Source: Pseudomonas sp. FP2335
GTDB lineage: Bacteria > Pseudomonadota > Gammaproteobacteria > Pseudomonadales > Pseudomonadaceae
Direction: 5' to 3'
Length of the DNA: 64,000 nucleotides
Assembly (NCBI RefSeq): GCF_030687535.1
Contig: NZ_CP117437.1
Span: forward strand, 5,577,501 to 5,641,500
Numbering within the stretch: the first letter of the stretch is position 1; the number at the start of each line of letters is the position of its first letter. Below are positions 32,649-38,426 of this stretch, one piece after another. The notes beneath the pieces were generated by a model. That model saw nothing but the letters and a program-made list of their open reading frames with translations. It had not been told where the DNA came from and searched no databases. The translations under genes and the position numbers were made by a program.

Positions 32649-33893
32649 TTATGCCGCGCGGGGCGCCAGGCCCTGCATATCAATGGAAGTGACCTGTTGG
32701 TCGATGAGCTCGGCAAGCAGTTGGCCGCTGCCACAGGCCAGGGTAAAACCCAGCGCACCGTGGCCCAGGTTCAGCCACAGGTTGCGATATTGACCGGCGC
32801 CAATCAGCGGCACGCCGGTCGGGGTGGCCGGACGCATGCCGGCCCATTCCACCGCATGGGCATAGTCGCCAGCCAGGGGAAAAGTCTCCAGGGCCTGGCG
32901 TTTCATCAGCGCCAGGCGTTTGGGGTCGAGGCTCGCATCGAAACCGACGATGTCCACCATCGCCGCCACCCGCAGTTGCTCGCCGATGCGCGCGTAGACG
33001 ATCTTGCGGTCGTAGTCGGTGATGCTCACGTTCGGCGCCCGATGCTGCGCGCCAATCGGCACGCTGAGGCTGTAGCCCTTGAGCGGGTACAGCGCCAGCG
33101 AGGCCCCCAGTTCAGCGCTGCGATAACCGGCGGCCAGCACCAGGTTTTCGACCGGCATCACCTCATCGCCCAACTCGATTGCCTGCACCGCGCCGTCGGC
33201 ATGACGAATGCCAGTGACCTTGCGCCCCAGCTCAAAGCGGCAACGCCCCGACGCTTGCAGCCGCGCCGCCAAACGCTGGCAGAAGGCATGACAGTCGGCC
33301 ACTTCTTCGTTCGGTGTGTAGATCCCGCCGACAAAACCACCGCCCTCCAGCGCCGGTTCCAACCGTGCACAATCGGCGGCGGATAGCACTTGCTGTTGCA
33401 GGATGTCGGTAATTTTATTGCGCGCCGATTCAAAGCTTGCCGCAGTGCGAAAGGTCACCAGCTTGCCGTTGCGCCGCCAGTCGAAACCGTCCAGGCGATC
33501 CTCCTCGCGCCATTGCTGCAACGTCGCTTGGCTCAAGGCCGCCAGGCGCAGCAGGTGCGCGGCATTGCGCTGGTTCACCGAGCCACGGCAAGCGCCGAGG
33601 AACGCCGCCATCCAGCGCCATTGCCGAGGGTCGAGGCGCGGGCGCAGCTTGAGCGGCGAGTCACCACGCAGCAACCAACCGATGGCTTGCAGCGGCACAC
33701 CGGCATCCGCCAGCGGGGCGACGTAGCGGTAGGACAATTGCCCGCCGTTGGCGAAGCTGGTCTCGCTGCCCAGGGTGTCGCGCGCATCGATCACCGTCAC
33801 TTCATGGCCCGCACGCACCAGCGCATAGGCACTGGCCAGACCGATCACCCCACCGCCGATGATGCACACCATCCCCGCCACCTGCCGTTGCAT
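32649..33893 (-). CDS. FAD-dependent D-amino acid dehydrogenase (DadA-like)
   Basis: 414 residues. The FAD-binding start VCIIGGGVIGLASAYALVRAGHEVTVID (residues 9-36) and the DAO-type segments ETSFANGGQLSYRYVAPLAD and AGMRPATPTGVPLIG are those of DadA. It would oxidise D-amino acids at the inner membrane, passing electrons to the respiratory chain, and give imino acids that hydrolyse to keto acids. It leads a three-gene operon with ridA and a binding protein and is divergent from a LysR gene. It is probably a paralogue of the main DadA, since dadX and the Lrp-type regulator are absent. The second methionine (residue 8) is an alternative start. Confidence 0.88.
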   Translation of the reverse strand: MQRQVAGMVCIIGGGVIGLASAYALVRAGHEVTVIDARDTLGSETSFANGGQLSYRYVAPLADAGVPLQAIGWLLRGDSPLKLRPRLDPRQWRWMAAFLGACRGSVNQRNAAHLLRLAALSQATLQQWREEDRLDGFDWRRNGKLVTFRTAASFESARNKITDILQQQVLSAADCARLEPALEGGGFVGGIYTPNEEVADCHAFCQRLAARLQASGRCRFELGRKVTGIRHADGAVQAIELGDEVMPVENLVLAAGYRSAELGASLALYPLKGYSLSVPIGAQHRAPNVSITDYDRKIVYARIGEQLRVAAMVDIVGFDASLDPKRLALMKRQALETFPLAGDYAHAVEWAGMRPATPTGVPLIGAGQYRNLWLNLGHGALGFTLACGSGQLLAELIDQQVTSIDMQGLAPRAA

Positions 33894-33980
33894 TAAGAGG
33901 GTTCCAGCCTAGGGGCAGGTGACAGGCCAGCGACAATGAATAAAGATGGCTCACCTATAAACAAAGGTTATGGACTTGCC

Positions 33981-34883
33981 ATGCGCCTGCGTCATATCGA
34001 AATCTTCCAGGCTATCCGCCAGACCGGCTCCGTCAGCGCTGCCGCGCAGCTGTTGCACGTGTCACAACCGGCAGTGACCAAGGTGCTGCAGCACGCCGAG
34101 TTGCAGTTGGGTTTCCCGTTGTTTCTGCGGGTGCGCGGCAAGTTGCAGCCCACGCCGGAAGCGCTGGCGCTGGAGCGCGAAGTCGATAAAGTCACCGACA
34201 GCCTGCAAGCCGTGCGGCGCCTGGCCAAGAGCTTGCGCCGCGCGCCGGGCCAGAGCGTGCGCATCGGGGCGATCCCGGCGCTGGCCCTGTCGCTGCTGCC
34301 GCCGGCGATCCTGGAATGGACCCGCGATTACCCGGACATGGCCTGCGAGCTGTCCAGCGACCACAGCCGCGAGCTGGTGCAGAAACTGCTGATGCGCGAG
34401 ATTGATCTGGCGCTGACCCTCAACTTCTCCGGGCACCCGGGGTTGACCACCCAAGTGCTGGCCAACGGTGTGCTGGTGGCGTTGGCGTCCAAAGGCTACT
34501 GGAGCGAAGCCGAACTGAGCACGCCATTGCCCCTGGCGGACCTGGCGGGTGCGCCGTTGATCGGCCTTTCCAGCGCCGATCCGCTGGCCGCCAAACTCGA
34601 CAGCTACCTGGAAAACGTCGACCCCGCGCCCCGGGTGACAATCTCGGTGCAAACCTATTCCCTGGCCCGCGCCATGGTCGAATCCGGCGCTGGCCTGACG
34701 GTCATCGACCCCTTCACCGCCCTCGGCGCCTCGACCGCCACCACCTGCATCCGCCCGCTCACACCACCGTTGCCGATCACCTTGTACGCCCTGACCCGCG
34801 CAGATGAGCCGCCGCCGCATATGTTGGCCAAGTTGTTGGGGATTGTTGGGCAGCGTGCCCAAGAGCTGCTGCAACGCCTCTAA
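33981..34883 (+). CDS. LysR-family transcriptional regulator
   Basis: 300 residues, standard LTTR size. N-terminal winged helix MRLRHIEIFQAIRQTGSVSAAAQLLHVSQPAVTKVLQHAE (written here as the span 1-40 in short: IFQAIRQTGS, AAAQLLHVSQ, PAVTKVLQHA), then a periplasmic-binding-type effector domain from about residue 90. It is divergent from the D-amino-acid dehydrogenase operon and very likely controls it. I chose the ATG at 33981 because LysR proteins of this type begin with this motif; a longer frame from 33936 adds 15 unrelated residues. Confidence 0.88.
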   Translation: MRLRHIEIFQAIRQTGSVSAAAQLLHVSQPAVTKVLQHAELQLGFPLFLRVRGKLQPTPEALALEREVDKVTDSLQAVRRLAKSLRRAPGQSVRIGAIPALALSLLPPAILEWTRDYPDMACELSSDHSRELVQKLLMREIDLALTLNFSGHPGLTTQVLANGVLVALASKGYWSEAELSTPLPLADLAGAPLIGLSSADPLAAKLDSYLENVDPAPRVTISVQTYSLARAMVESGAGLTVIDPFTALGASTATTCIRPLTPPLPITLYALTRADEPPPHMLAKLLGIVGQRAQELLQRL

Positions 34884-34916
34884 GAACAGCATTCTCAAGC
34901 CCAATGAAAAACCAAT

Positions 34917-35004
34917 GTGGGAGCGGGCTTGCTCGCGAAAGCGGTGTATCAGTCAATTAGCCTATTAGCTGACCCACCGCATTCGCGAGCAAGCCCGCTC
35001 CCAC
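34917..35004. repeat. REP doublet
   Basis: Forward core GTGGGAGCGGGCTTGCTCGC and reverse complement, 88 bases, between the convergent LysR and hemolysin III-family genes. Confidence 0.93.
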
Positions 35005-35024
35005 ATTTTTGATCGAGTCGGCCG

Positions 35025-35642
35025 TCAGAGTACGTAGCGCATGATCGCCACAAAGTGCAGCAAACTCCCGCCAATCACAAACAAATGCCAGATCCCATGG
35101 GAATGCCGCAGGCGGTCCTCCAGGGCAAAGAAGATGATGCCGACGGTGTACAACACCCCGCCCGCCGCCAGCCAGGTGAAACCCGCCGTGCCCAGCGCAG
35201 CGATCAGCGGCTTGACTGCCACCAGCACGATCCAGCCCATCACCGCATAGATCACGATCGACAAGATCCGCGCCTCGGAACGGGGCTTGATCTCTTGCAG
35301 GATGCCGATCACCGCCAACCCCCACACGATGCCGAACAGCGTCCAGCCCCACGGCCCCCTTAACGACACCAGGCAAAACGGCGTGTAGCTGCCGGCGATC
35401 AACAGGTAGATCGAAAAGTGATCGACCTTCTGCATGATCTCCTTACGTCGCCCGCGCACGCTGTGGTACACGGTCGACGCGCTGTACAACACCAGCAGCG
35501 TGACGCCATAGATCGCCACGCTGACGATCTTCCAGGGGCTGCCATCCAGGCTCGCCACCACCAACATCCACACCGCCCCCGCAAAAGCCGCCACCGCGCC
35601 GAGCAGGTGGCTCCAGGCGTTGAATCGTTCACCGTGATACAT
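35025..35642 (-). CDS. Hemolysin III / PAQR-family membrane protein
   Basis: 205 residues with seven hydrophobic segments. The family histidines expected to bind zinc are present: NAWSHLLGAVAA in helix 1, ASTVYHSVRG after helix 2 and RHSHGIWHLFVIGGSLLHFVAI in the last helix. Bacterial members (YqfA, TrhA) are inner-membrane proteins linked to membrane fluidity; haemolytic activity is not implied. The start at 35642 (MYHGERFNAWSHL) follows GGAGG; ten more in-frame codons upstream have no support. Confidence 0.9.
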   Translation of the reverse strand: MYHGERFNAWSHLLGAVAAFAGAVWMLVVASLDGSPWKIVSVAIYGVTLLVLYSASTVYHSVRGRRKEIMQKVDHFSIYLLIAGSYTPFCLVSLRGPWGWTLFGIVWGLAVIGILQEIKPRSEARILSIVIYAVMGWIVLVAVKPLIAALGTAGFTWLAAGGVLYTVGIIFFALEDRLRHSHGIWHLFVIGGSLLHFVAIMRYVL

Positions 35643-35726
35643 GCGCCACTGACCTCCGATTCCCGTTAGCAATGAGGGGCTAGGGTCCAGCGTTGTGGGG
35701 GAGAGTGCAAGGGGCTAGAGAAAGAG

Positions 35727-35760
35727 TCCCCAAAAGGGACCGACAGGTGCCTTTTGGGGA
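35727..35760 (-). terminator. Hairpin after the DUF6124 gene, probable terminator
   Basis: Arms TCCCCAAAAGG and CCTTTTGGGGA are perfect inverted repeats of 11 bases with a 12-base loop, 11 bases downstream of the DUF6124 stop codon. The T run after the stem is interrupted, so termination may be weak or the hairpin may protect the 3' end. Confidence 0.6.
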
Positions 35761-35771
35761 ACGCTCAAGTA

Positions 35772-36017
35772 TCAAGCCGCAGATGAGGGGGCAATCTGTT
35801 CAAGAGCTCGATCCACCAACAACTGCCCAAGCTCTGCCATTTGCAGGATCCCGAGCAGGATTGCGCGCTGAGAGGTGTCCAGGTCGAAGGCCAGGTTGCA
35901 GGTCATGGCGTTGAGGGACGACAAGGTTTCGCTGGCGTTGACCAGCAGCGCTTCGGTGTCTTGGTGAGGGTTGACGGTGAAGAGGTGCCTGGGGGGATTG
36001 GGGGTGGGTTTGATCAT
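35772..36017 (-). CDS. DUF6124 family protein
   Basis: 81 residues. The start MIKPTPNPP and the core ETLSSLNAMTCNLAFDLDTSQRAILLGILQM, LGQLLVDRAL match small Pseudomonas proteins annotated as DUF6124, often present in several copies per genome. No signal peptide or membrane helix; the body looks helical. Function unknown. The ribosome-binding site (GGAG, 36027-36030) lies inside a sequence complementary to the C4-like RNA described just upstream, so translation may be controlled by that RNA. An open frame running through the whole leader ends in TGA overlapping this ATG (ATGA), a layout that allows coupled translation. Confidence 0.75.
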   Translation of the reverse strand: MIKPTPNPPRHLFTVNPHQDTEALLVNASETLSSLNAMTCNLAFDLDTSQRAILLGILQMAELGQLLVDRALEQIAPSSAA

Positions 36018-36028
36018 GATTTACAGCT

Positions 36029-36065
36029 CCGATATGTGATGGAGACTGTCCTCTTCCGCTTGCAC
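36029..36065 (-). promoter_or_regulatory. Target sequence C of the C4-like RNA, overlapping the DUF6124 ribosome-binding site
   Basis: On the minus strand GTGCAAG (36065-36059) and, 22 bases further, CATATCGG (36036-36029) are exact complements of CTTGCAC and CCGATATG in the C4-like RNA. The second block runs into the Shine-Dalgarno GGAG. In phages P4 and P1 the immunity RNA pairs with equivalent downstream sequences to stop translation and transcription. Confidence 0.6.
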
Positions 36066-36076
36066 GCGAATAAAGG

Positions 36077-36156
36077 TGGCAGCCGTGCGCAGGTGTGCAA
36101 GACCGGGCATATCGGACCCCGGCAGACCCCGAGGGATCTCCCACGCACAGCCGCCA
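36077..36156 (-). ncRNA. C4-like antisense (immunity) RNA, phage P4 CI / P1 C4 type
   Basis: On the minus strand TGGCGGCTGTGCG (36156-36144) pairs fully with CGCACGGCTGCCA (36089-36077), 13 pairs including two G-U pairs that would be A-C mismatches on the other strand, so the minus strand is the structured one. Inside, CCGGG/CCCGG presents CCGATATG in its loop, followed by single-stranded CTTGCAC. Both blocks are complementary to sequences before (36213-36235) and after (36029-36065) the element, the A-B-C arrangement of P4 immunity. It resembles the C4 antisense RNA family; I could not run a covariance search. Confidence 0.68.
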
Positions 36157-36176
36157 TAACAAATACAGCAGGCATG

Positions 36177-36206
36177 AAAAACGCCCGTTGAAAGGCTATG
36201 GGCGTT
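36177..36206 (-). terminator. Terminator-like hairpin between target A and the C4-like RNA
   Basis: Minus strand: AACGCCC and GGGCGTT form a 7-pair stem with a 13-base loop followed by a T run (GGGCGTTTTTC). It lies inside the leader of the DUF6124 gene, so it may be an attenuator or a processing signal for the RNA. Confidence 0.55.
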
Positions 36207-36212
36207 GGTGCG

Positions 36213-36235
36213 CCGACATGAAACCGGACTTGCAC
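36213..36235 (-). promoter_or_regulatory. Target sequence A of the C4-like RNA
   Basis: Minus strand: GTGCAAG (36235-36229), CCGG in the middle, CATGTCGG (36220-36213). It pairs with CCGATATG-CCCGGT-CTTGCAC of the RNA element over about 19 positions, with one G-U pair. It is upstream of the RNA element, as seqA is in phage P4. Confidence 0.58.
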
Positions 36236-36452
36236 GTCCGTGTCACCGTTTTTTGCGATGACGGGACGAAGACTAGGCGCGCTGGCTGCACGCGACAAGT
36301 TCACGCCTGGCCCAAAATCTTGCAGGAAAAATCCGAGGCATCGCCCAACGCCGACAAACAAGAAGTTTCATACAACGTTTTAGGGTTGTTGCTCGGAACT
36401 GACCCTTCTAGCCTTTTTAGCCGAATGCCCAGCGCCATAAAAAGGATCCAGA

Positions 36453-36740
36453 ATGCCCATACACCCTCCCCCTCACCCAGGCGAAATCCTGCTTGAAGAC
36501 GTGATCCCTGCCCTAGGCATCACCATCACCGAAATGGCCCGGCGTCTGGGGTTTGCTCGTGAGACGTTTTCAAGGATTTTGCACGGGCGTGCGCCGGTCA
36601 GCCCGGATTTGGCGGTGCGGCTGGAACGGGCAGGCGTGAGCACTGGGCAGCTGTGGCTGTCGATGCAGAGTGCCTATGATTTGTGGCAGGCCGAGCATCG
36701 GGAACAGCCGGTGATTGAGCGGTTTGCGCGGATTGAGTAA
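36453..36740 (+). CDS. HigA-family antitoxin / XRE regulator, no adjacent toxin
   Basis: 95 residues. PPPHPGEILLEDVIPALGITITEMARRLGFARETFSRILHGRAPVSPDLAVRLERAG, split here only for recognition as HPGEILLEDVI, a helix-turn-helix ARRLGFARETFSRILHG, and LWLSMQSAYDLW, is the classic HigA antitoxin pattern. HigA binds DNA and neutralises the mRNA interferase HigB. A higB gene normally lies just upstream; here the upstream 430 bases hold the C4-like leader and nothing resembling HigB. It may be a regulator left after toxin loss or one acting with a distant partner. Confidence 0.85.
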   Translation: MPIHPPPHPGEILLEDVIPALGITITEMARRLGFARETFSRILHGRAPVSPDLAVRLERAGVSTGQLWLSMQSAYDLWQAEHREQPVIERFARIE

Positions 36741-36773
36741 CGGGCACAGCGCTCAAGGCACAGAAGATCCACT

Positions 36774-36860
36774 GTGGGAGCTGGCTTGCCTGCGATTGCA
36801 GTGTGTCAGTCACAGCATCAACATCTGACACACCGCTATCGCAGGCAAGCCAGCTCCCAC
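36774..36860. repeat. REP doublet, variant class (GCTGGCTTGCCTGCGAT)
   Basis: GTGGGAGCTGGCTTGCCTGC and its reverse complement, 87 bases. Same architecture as the other doublets but a different core (GAGCTGG and CCTGCGAT instead of GAGCGGG and CTCGCGAA), so it belongs to a second REP family. Confidence 0.9.
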
Positions 36861-36884
36861 ATTCGATCTTCACAGGGTTTGAGA

Positions 36885-36978
36885 TCAGGCCAATCCGGAC
36901 TCCACCAACAACGCTTCCAACCCCAGCAAATCCGGCACCTTCGCCACATGCTCGCCCACCTGCACCGCCGCCAGCTCC
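36885..36978 (-). pseudogene. Duplicated 3' end of chpC (direct repeat copy 1)
   Basis: 94 bases that match 37971-38064, the 3' end of intact chpC, at 91 positions. On the minus strand it still encodes ELAAVQVGEH, VAKVPDLLGL, EALLVESGLA and the stop codon, but nothing of chpC precedes it. The two copies flank a segment with a toxin and a putative immunity gene, as if the segment had been inserted at the chpC end and carried or duplicated this tail. Not expected to be functional as a gene. The rest of the 310-base gap holds a REP doublet and about 70 unassigned bases (36979-37051). Confidence 0.88.
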
Positions 36979-37051
36979 CTCGCCACAATAGAGTTCGGCA
37001 GGCAGATTCATGCATTGTTTGAGGCTGTTGCTCGGGCAGGTCTGGCCGCAG

Positions 37052-37471
37052 TTACAACTGCATGTCTATTTTCACCGCTCCCAAACCTTCAAGCGGATAG
37101 CTTCGGTACTCGTGGACTTCTCCATGAACAATCAGGTGGATAACTCCGTCCACCCGGTTCACTTGGACGTCAGGCTCTTTGGTTTTCATAAAGGGATGGG
37201 CAGAAACCAGCGCTGCCAATATCTCCTGATCACTGCCCAAGTCCTTATGCACATAGTACCTGTAGGAAAAACCCACGGTCGCCCCACCCTGCCCGTCCCG
37301 AACCCCATAGATCGACCTACCGTTATCCAACGCATACTTGAACACCACTTGATCCAATTCCGGCGTGCCAGGGCTCACCAACCAGCCAACCCCCAGGTAG
37401 CCGAGACACACCACTAGCAGCCCATTGAGCAGGCCCTGTACCAGCCGATTAGTAGCCTTGGGACCTGGCAT
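37052..37471 (-). CDS. Putative immunity protein, single membrane helix
   Basis: 139 residues, not recognised as a known family. Residues about 10-32 (LVQGLLNGLLVVCLGYLGVG) form one membrane helix; the remainder (FKYALDNGRSIYGVRDG, FSYRYYVHKDLGSDQEIL, DVQVNRVDGVIHLIVHGEVH) looks like a small alpha/beta domain outside the membrane. The start at 37471 has a strong AAGGAGGG site and overlaps the end of the Ntox44 gene by 23 bases. A gene tightly coupled behind a toxin is usually its immunity gene, and a membrane-anchored one would point to a toxin acting in the periplasm; this is inference from position and topology. Confidence 0.65.
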   Translation of the reverse strand: MPGPKATNRLVQGLLNGLLVVCLGYLGVGWLVSPGTPELDQVVFKYALDNGRSIYGVRDGQGGATVGFSYRYYVHKDLGSDQEILAALVSAHPFMKTKEPDVQVNRVDGVIHLIVHGEVHEYRSYPLEGLGAVKIDMQL

Positions 37472-37832
37472 ATTCGATACCCTCCTTGATCCAATACTGA
37501 TCACTATGGTCATCGCCGTATGGCGCATCGCCCCACCAATCGCCAAATTCCGCTCGGGAGGTGCCAGCTGCCTTTTGCGCGGCGCCTGCGGCCCTTAGCA
37601 AGACACCTTCAGGAATGCCCAGCACCGTTCCGGTGACGCCATAGTTGAAGTTGCCGAATGCCTCGTATTCCCGACTTTTCTGTTTGTAATCCCAGGGGCC
37701 ACGCCCTCGGACCTGTGAGTAAAACCACGAATAGGTAAACGCCGAACCCGGTTTCAGATGCAACCGTCGGTTATTGGCCAAGGCGATATTGTCTTGCAGC
37801 GAAACGCCCGGAGGCGTAGGAGGGACAGCCAT
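37449..37832 (-). CDS. Polymorphic toxin type 44 (Ntox44) domain protein
   Basis: 127 residues. From residue 35 on the sequence shows the Ntox44 pattern: SWFYSQVRGRGPWDYKQ (35-51), EAFGNFNYGVTGTVLG (57-72), LLRAAGAAQKAAGTS (78-92), GDAPYGDDHSDQYWIKEGIEY (ends at 121, read as GDAPYGDDHSD then QYWIKEGIEY). Such domains usually sit at the C-terminus of Rhs, T6SS or other polymorphic toxins; here it stands alone behind a 34-residue N-terminus (MAVPPTPPGVSLQDNIALAN) with no signal peptide. AAGGA precedes the ATG. The following overlapping gene is the likely immunity gene. Substrate and delivery route are not shown by the sequence; a type VI route would be my first guess. Confidence 0.78.
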   Translation of the reverse strand: MAVPPTPPGVSLQDNIALANNRRLHLKPGSAFTYSWFYSQVRGRGPWDYKQKSREYEAFGNFNYGVTGTVLGIPEGVLLRAAGAAQKAAGTSRAEFGDWWGDAPYGDDHSDQYWIKEGIEYARSQGY

Positions 37833-37970
37833 TTGCGAGTCCTTGCGGATGGAGATGAGTGCTGAAAACTAGCACTCAAAAATCGGCAAAAACTCAGCAA
37901 ACCAACTTACAGACATTTCAGACAGTGTTTGATAACTGGACCTACACAGAAGACCAAACGTGGGAGGGGC

Positions 37971-38426
37971 TCAGGCCAAGCCTGATTCCACCAACAACGC
38001 TTCCAACCCCAGCAAATCCGGCACCTTCGCCACATGCTCGCCCACCTGCACCGCCGCCAGCTCCAGCGGGCACAGCGGCACGTCCACATAACTCAACTGG
38101 CTATCGAGCTTGTACGAACGCGGAATCCCCTGGATCACCAGCGCAATGAACTTCAACGTCGGCCGCCCACCCAGGGCGTTCAGCACCACGATCCGCGAGC
38201 GCTCGGCGGTCACGACCGCTTCGCCGCACGCGGCTTCAAAGCTGATCAGCGGCAGTTGTTGATCACGCCAGGTCACTTGGCGCAGATACCACGGTGGCGC
38301 ATCGCTGGCCGGTTCGCCGCGCTGGAAGTCGATCAGCTCGGCGATGGCGACGTTGGGCAGCACCAGGTGGCGGTCGGCCAGGGGCAACAACAGGCCGGTG
38401 AGTTGGCTGGTGCGGTGGTCAAGCAT
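37971..38426 (-). CDS. chpC: CheW-like protein ChpC
   Basis: 151 residues, one CheW domain: LLPLADRHLVLPNVAIAELIDF at the start, LRQVTWRDQQLPLISFEAA in the middle, and VGEHVAKVPDLLGLEALLVES at the end. In P. aeruginosa ChpC is an accessory CheW-type adaptor linking receptors to ChpA. Its start overlaps the end of chpA by 8 bases, so the two are translated together. The chpB methylesterase gene that lies between chpA and chpC in P. aeruginosa is missing. The last 94 bases are repeated at 36885-36978. Confidence 0.88.
   Translation of the reverse strand: MLDHRTSQLTGLLLPLADRHLVLPNVAIAELIDFQRGEPASDAPPWYLRQVTWRDQQLPLISFEAACGEAVVTAERSRIVVLNALGGRPTLKFIALVIQGIPRSYKLDSQLSYVDVPLCPLELAAVQVGEHVAKVPDLLGLEALLVESGLA

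Noticed and set aside
36014..36361. Calling the 115-codon leader frame as a protein gene
   Set aside because: Its sequence is explained by conserved RNA structure and complementary blocks; no ribosome-binding site for it is evident. Kept as a finding only.
36095..36452. A higB toxin gene upstream of higA
   Set aside because: The plus-strand frame there ends by overlapping higA but has no HigB/RelE features and is the complement of the C4-like leader.
36598..37011. Minus-strand frame across the REP doublet and chpC tail copy
   Set aside because: Composition is Gly/Ala/Val-rich and low in complexity; it reads through a repeat and a duplicated fragment in the wrong frame.
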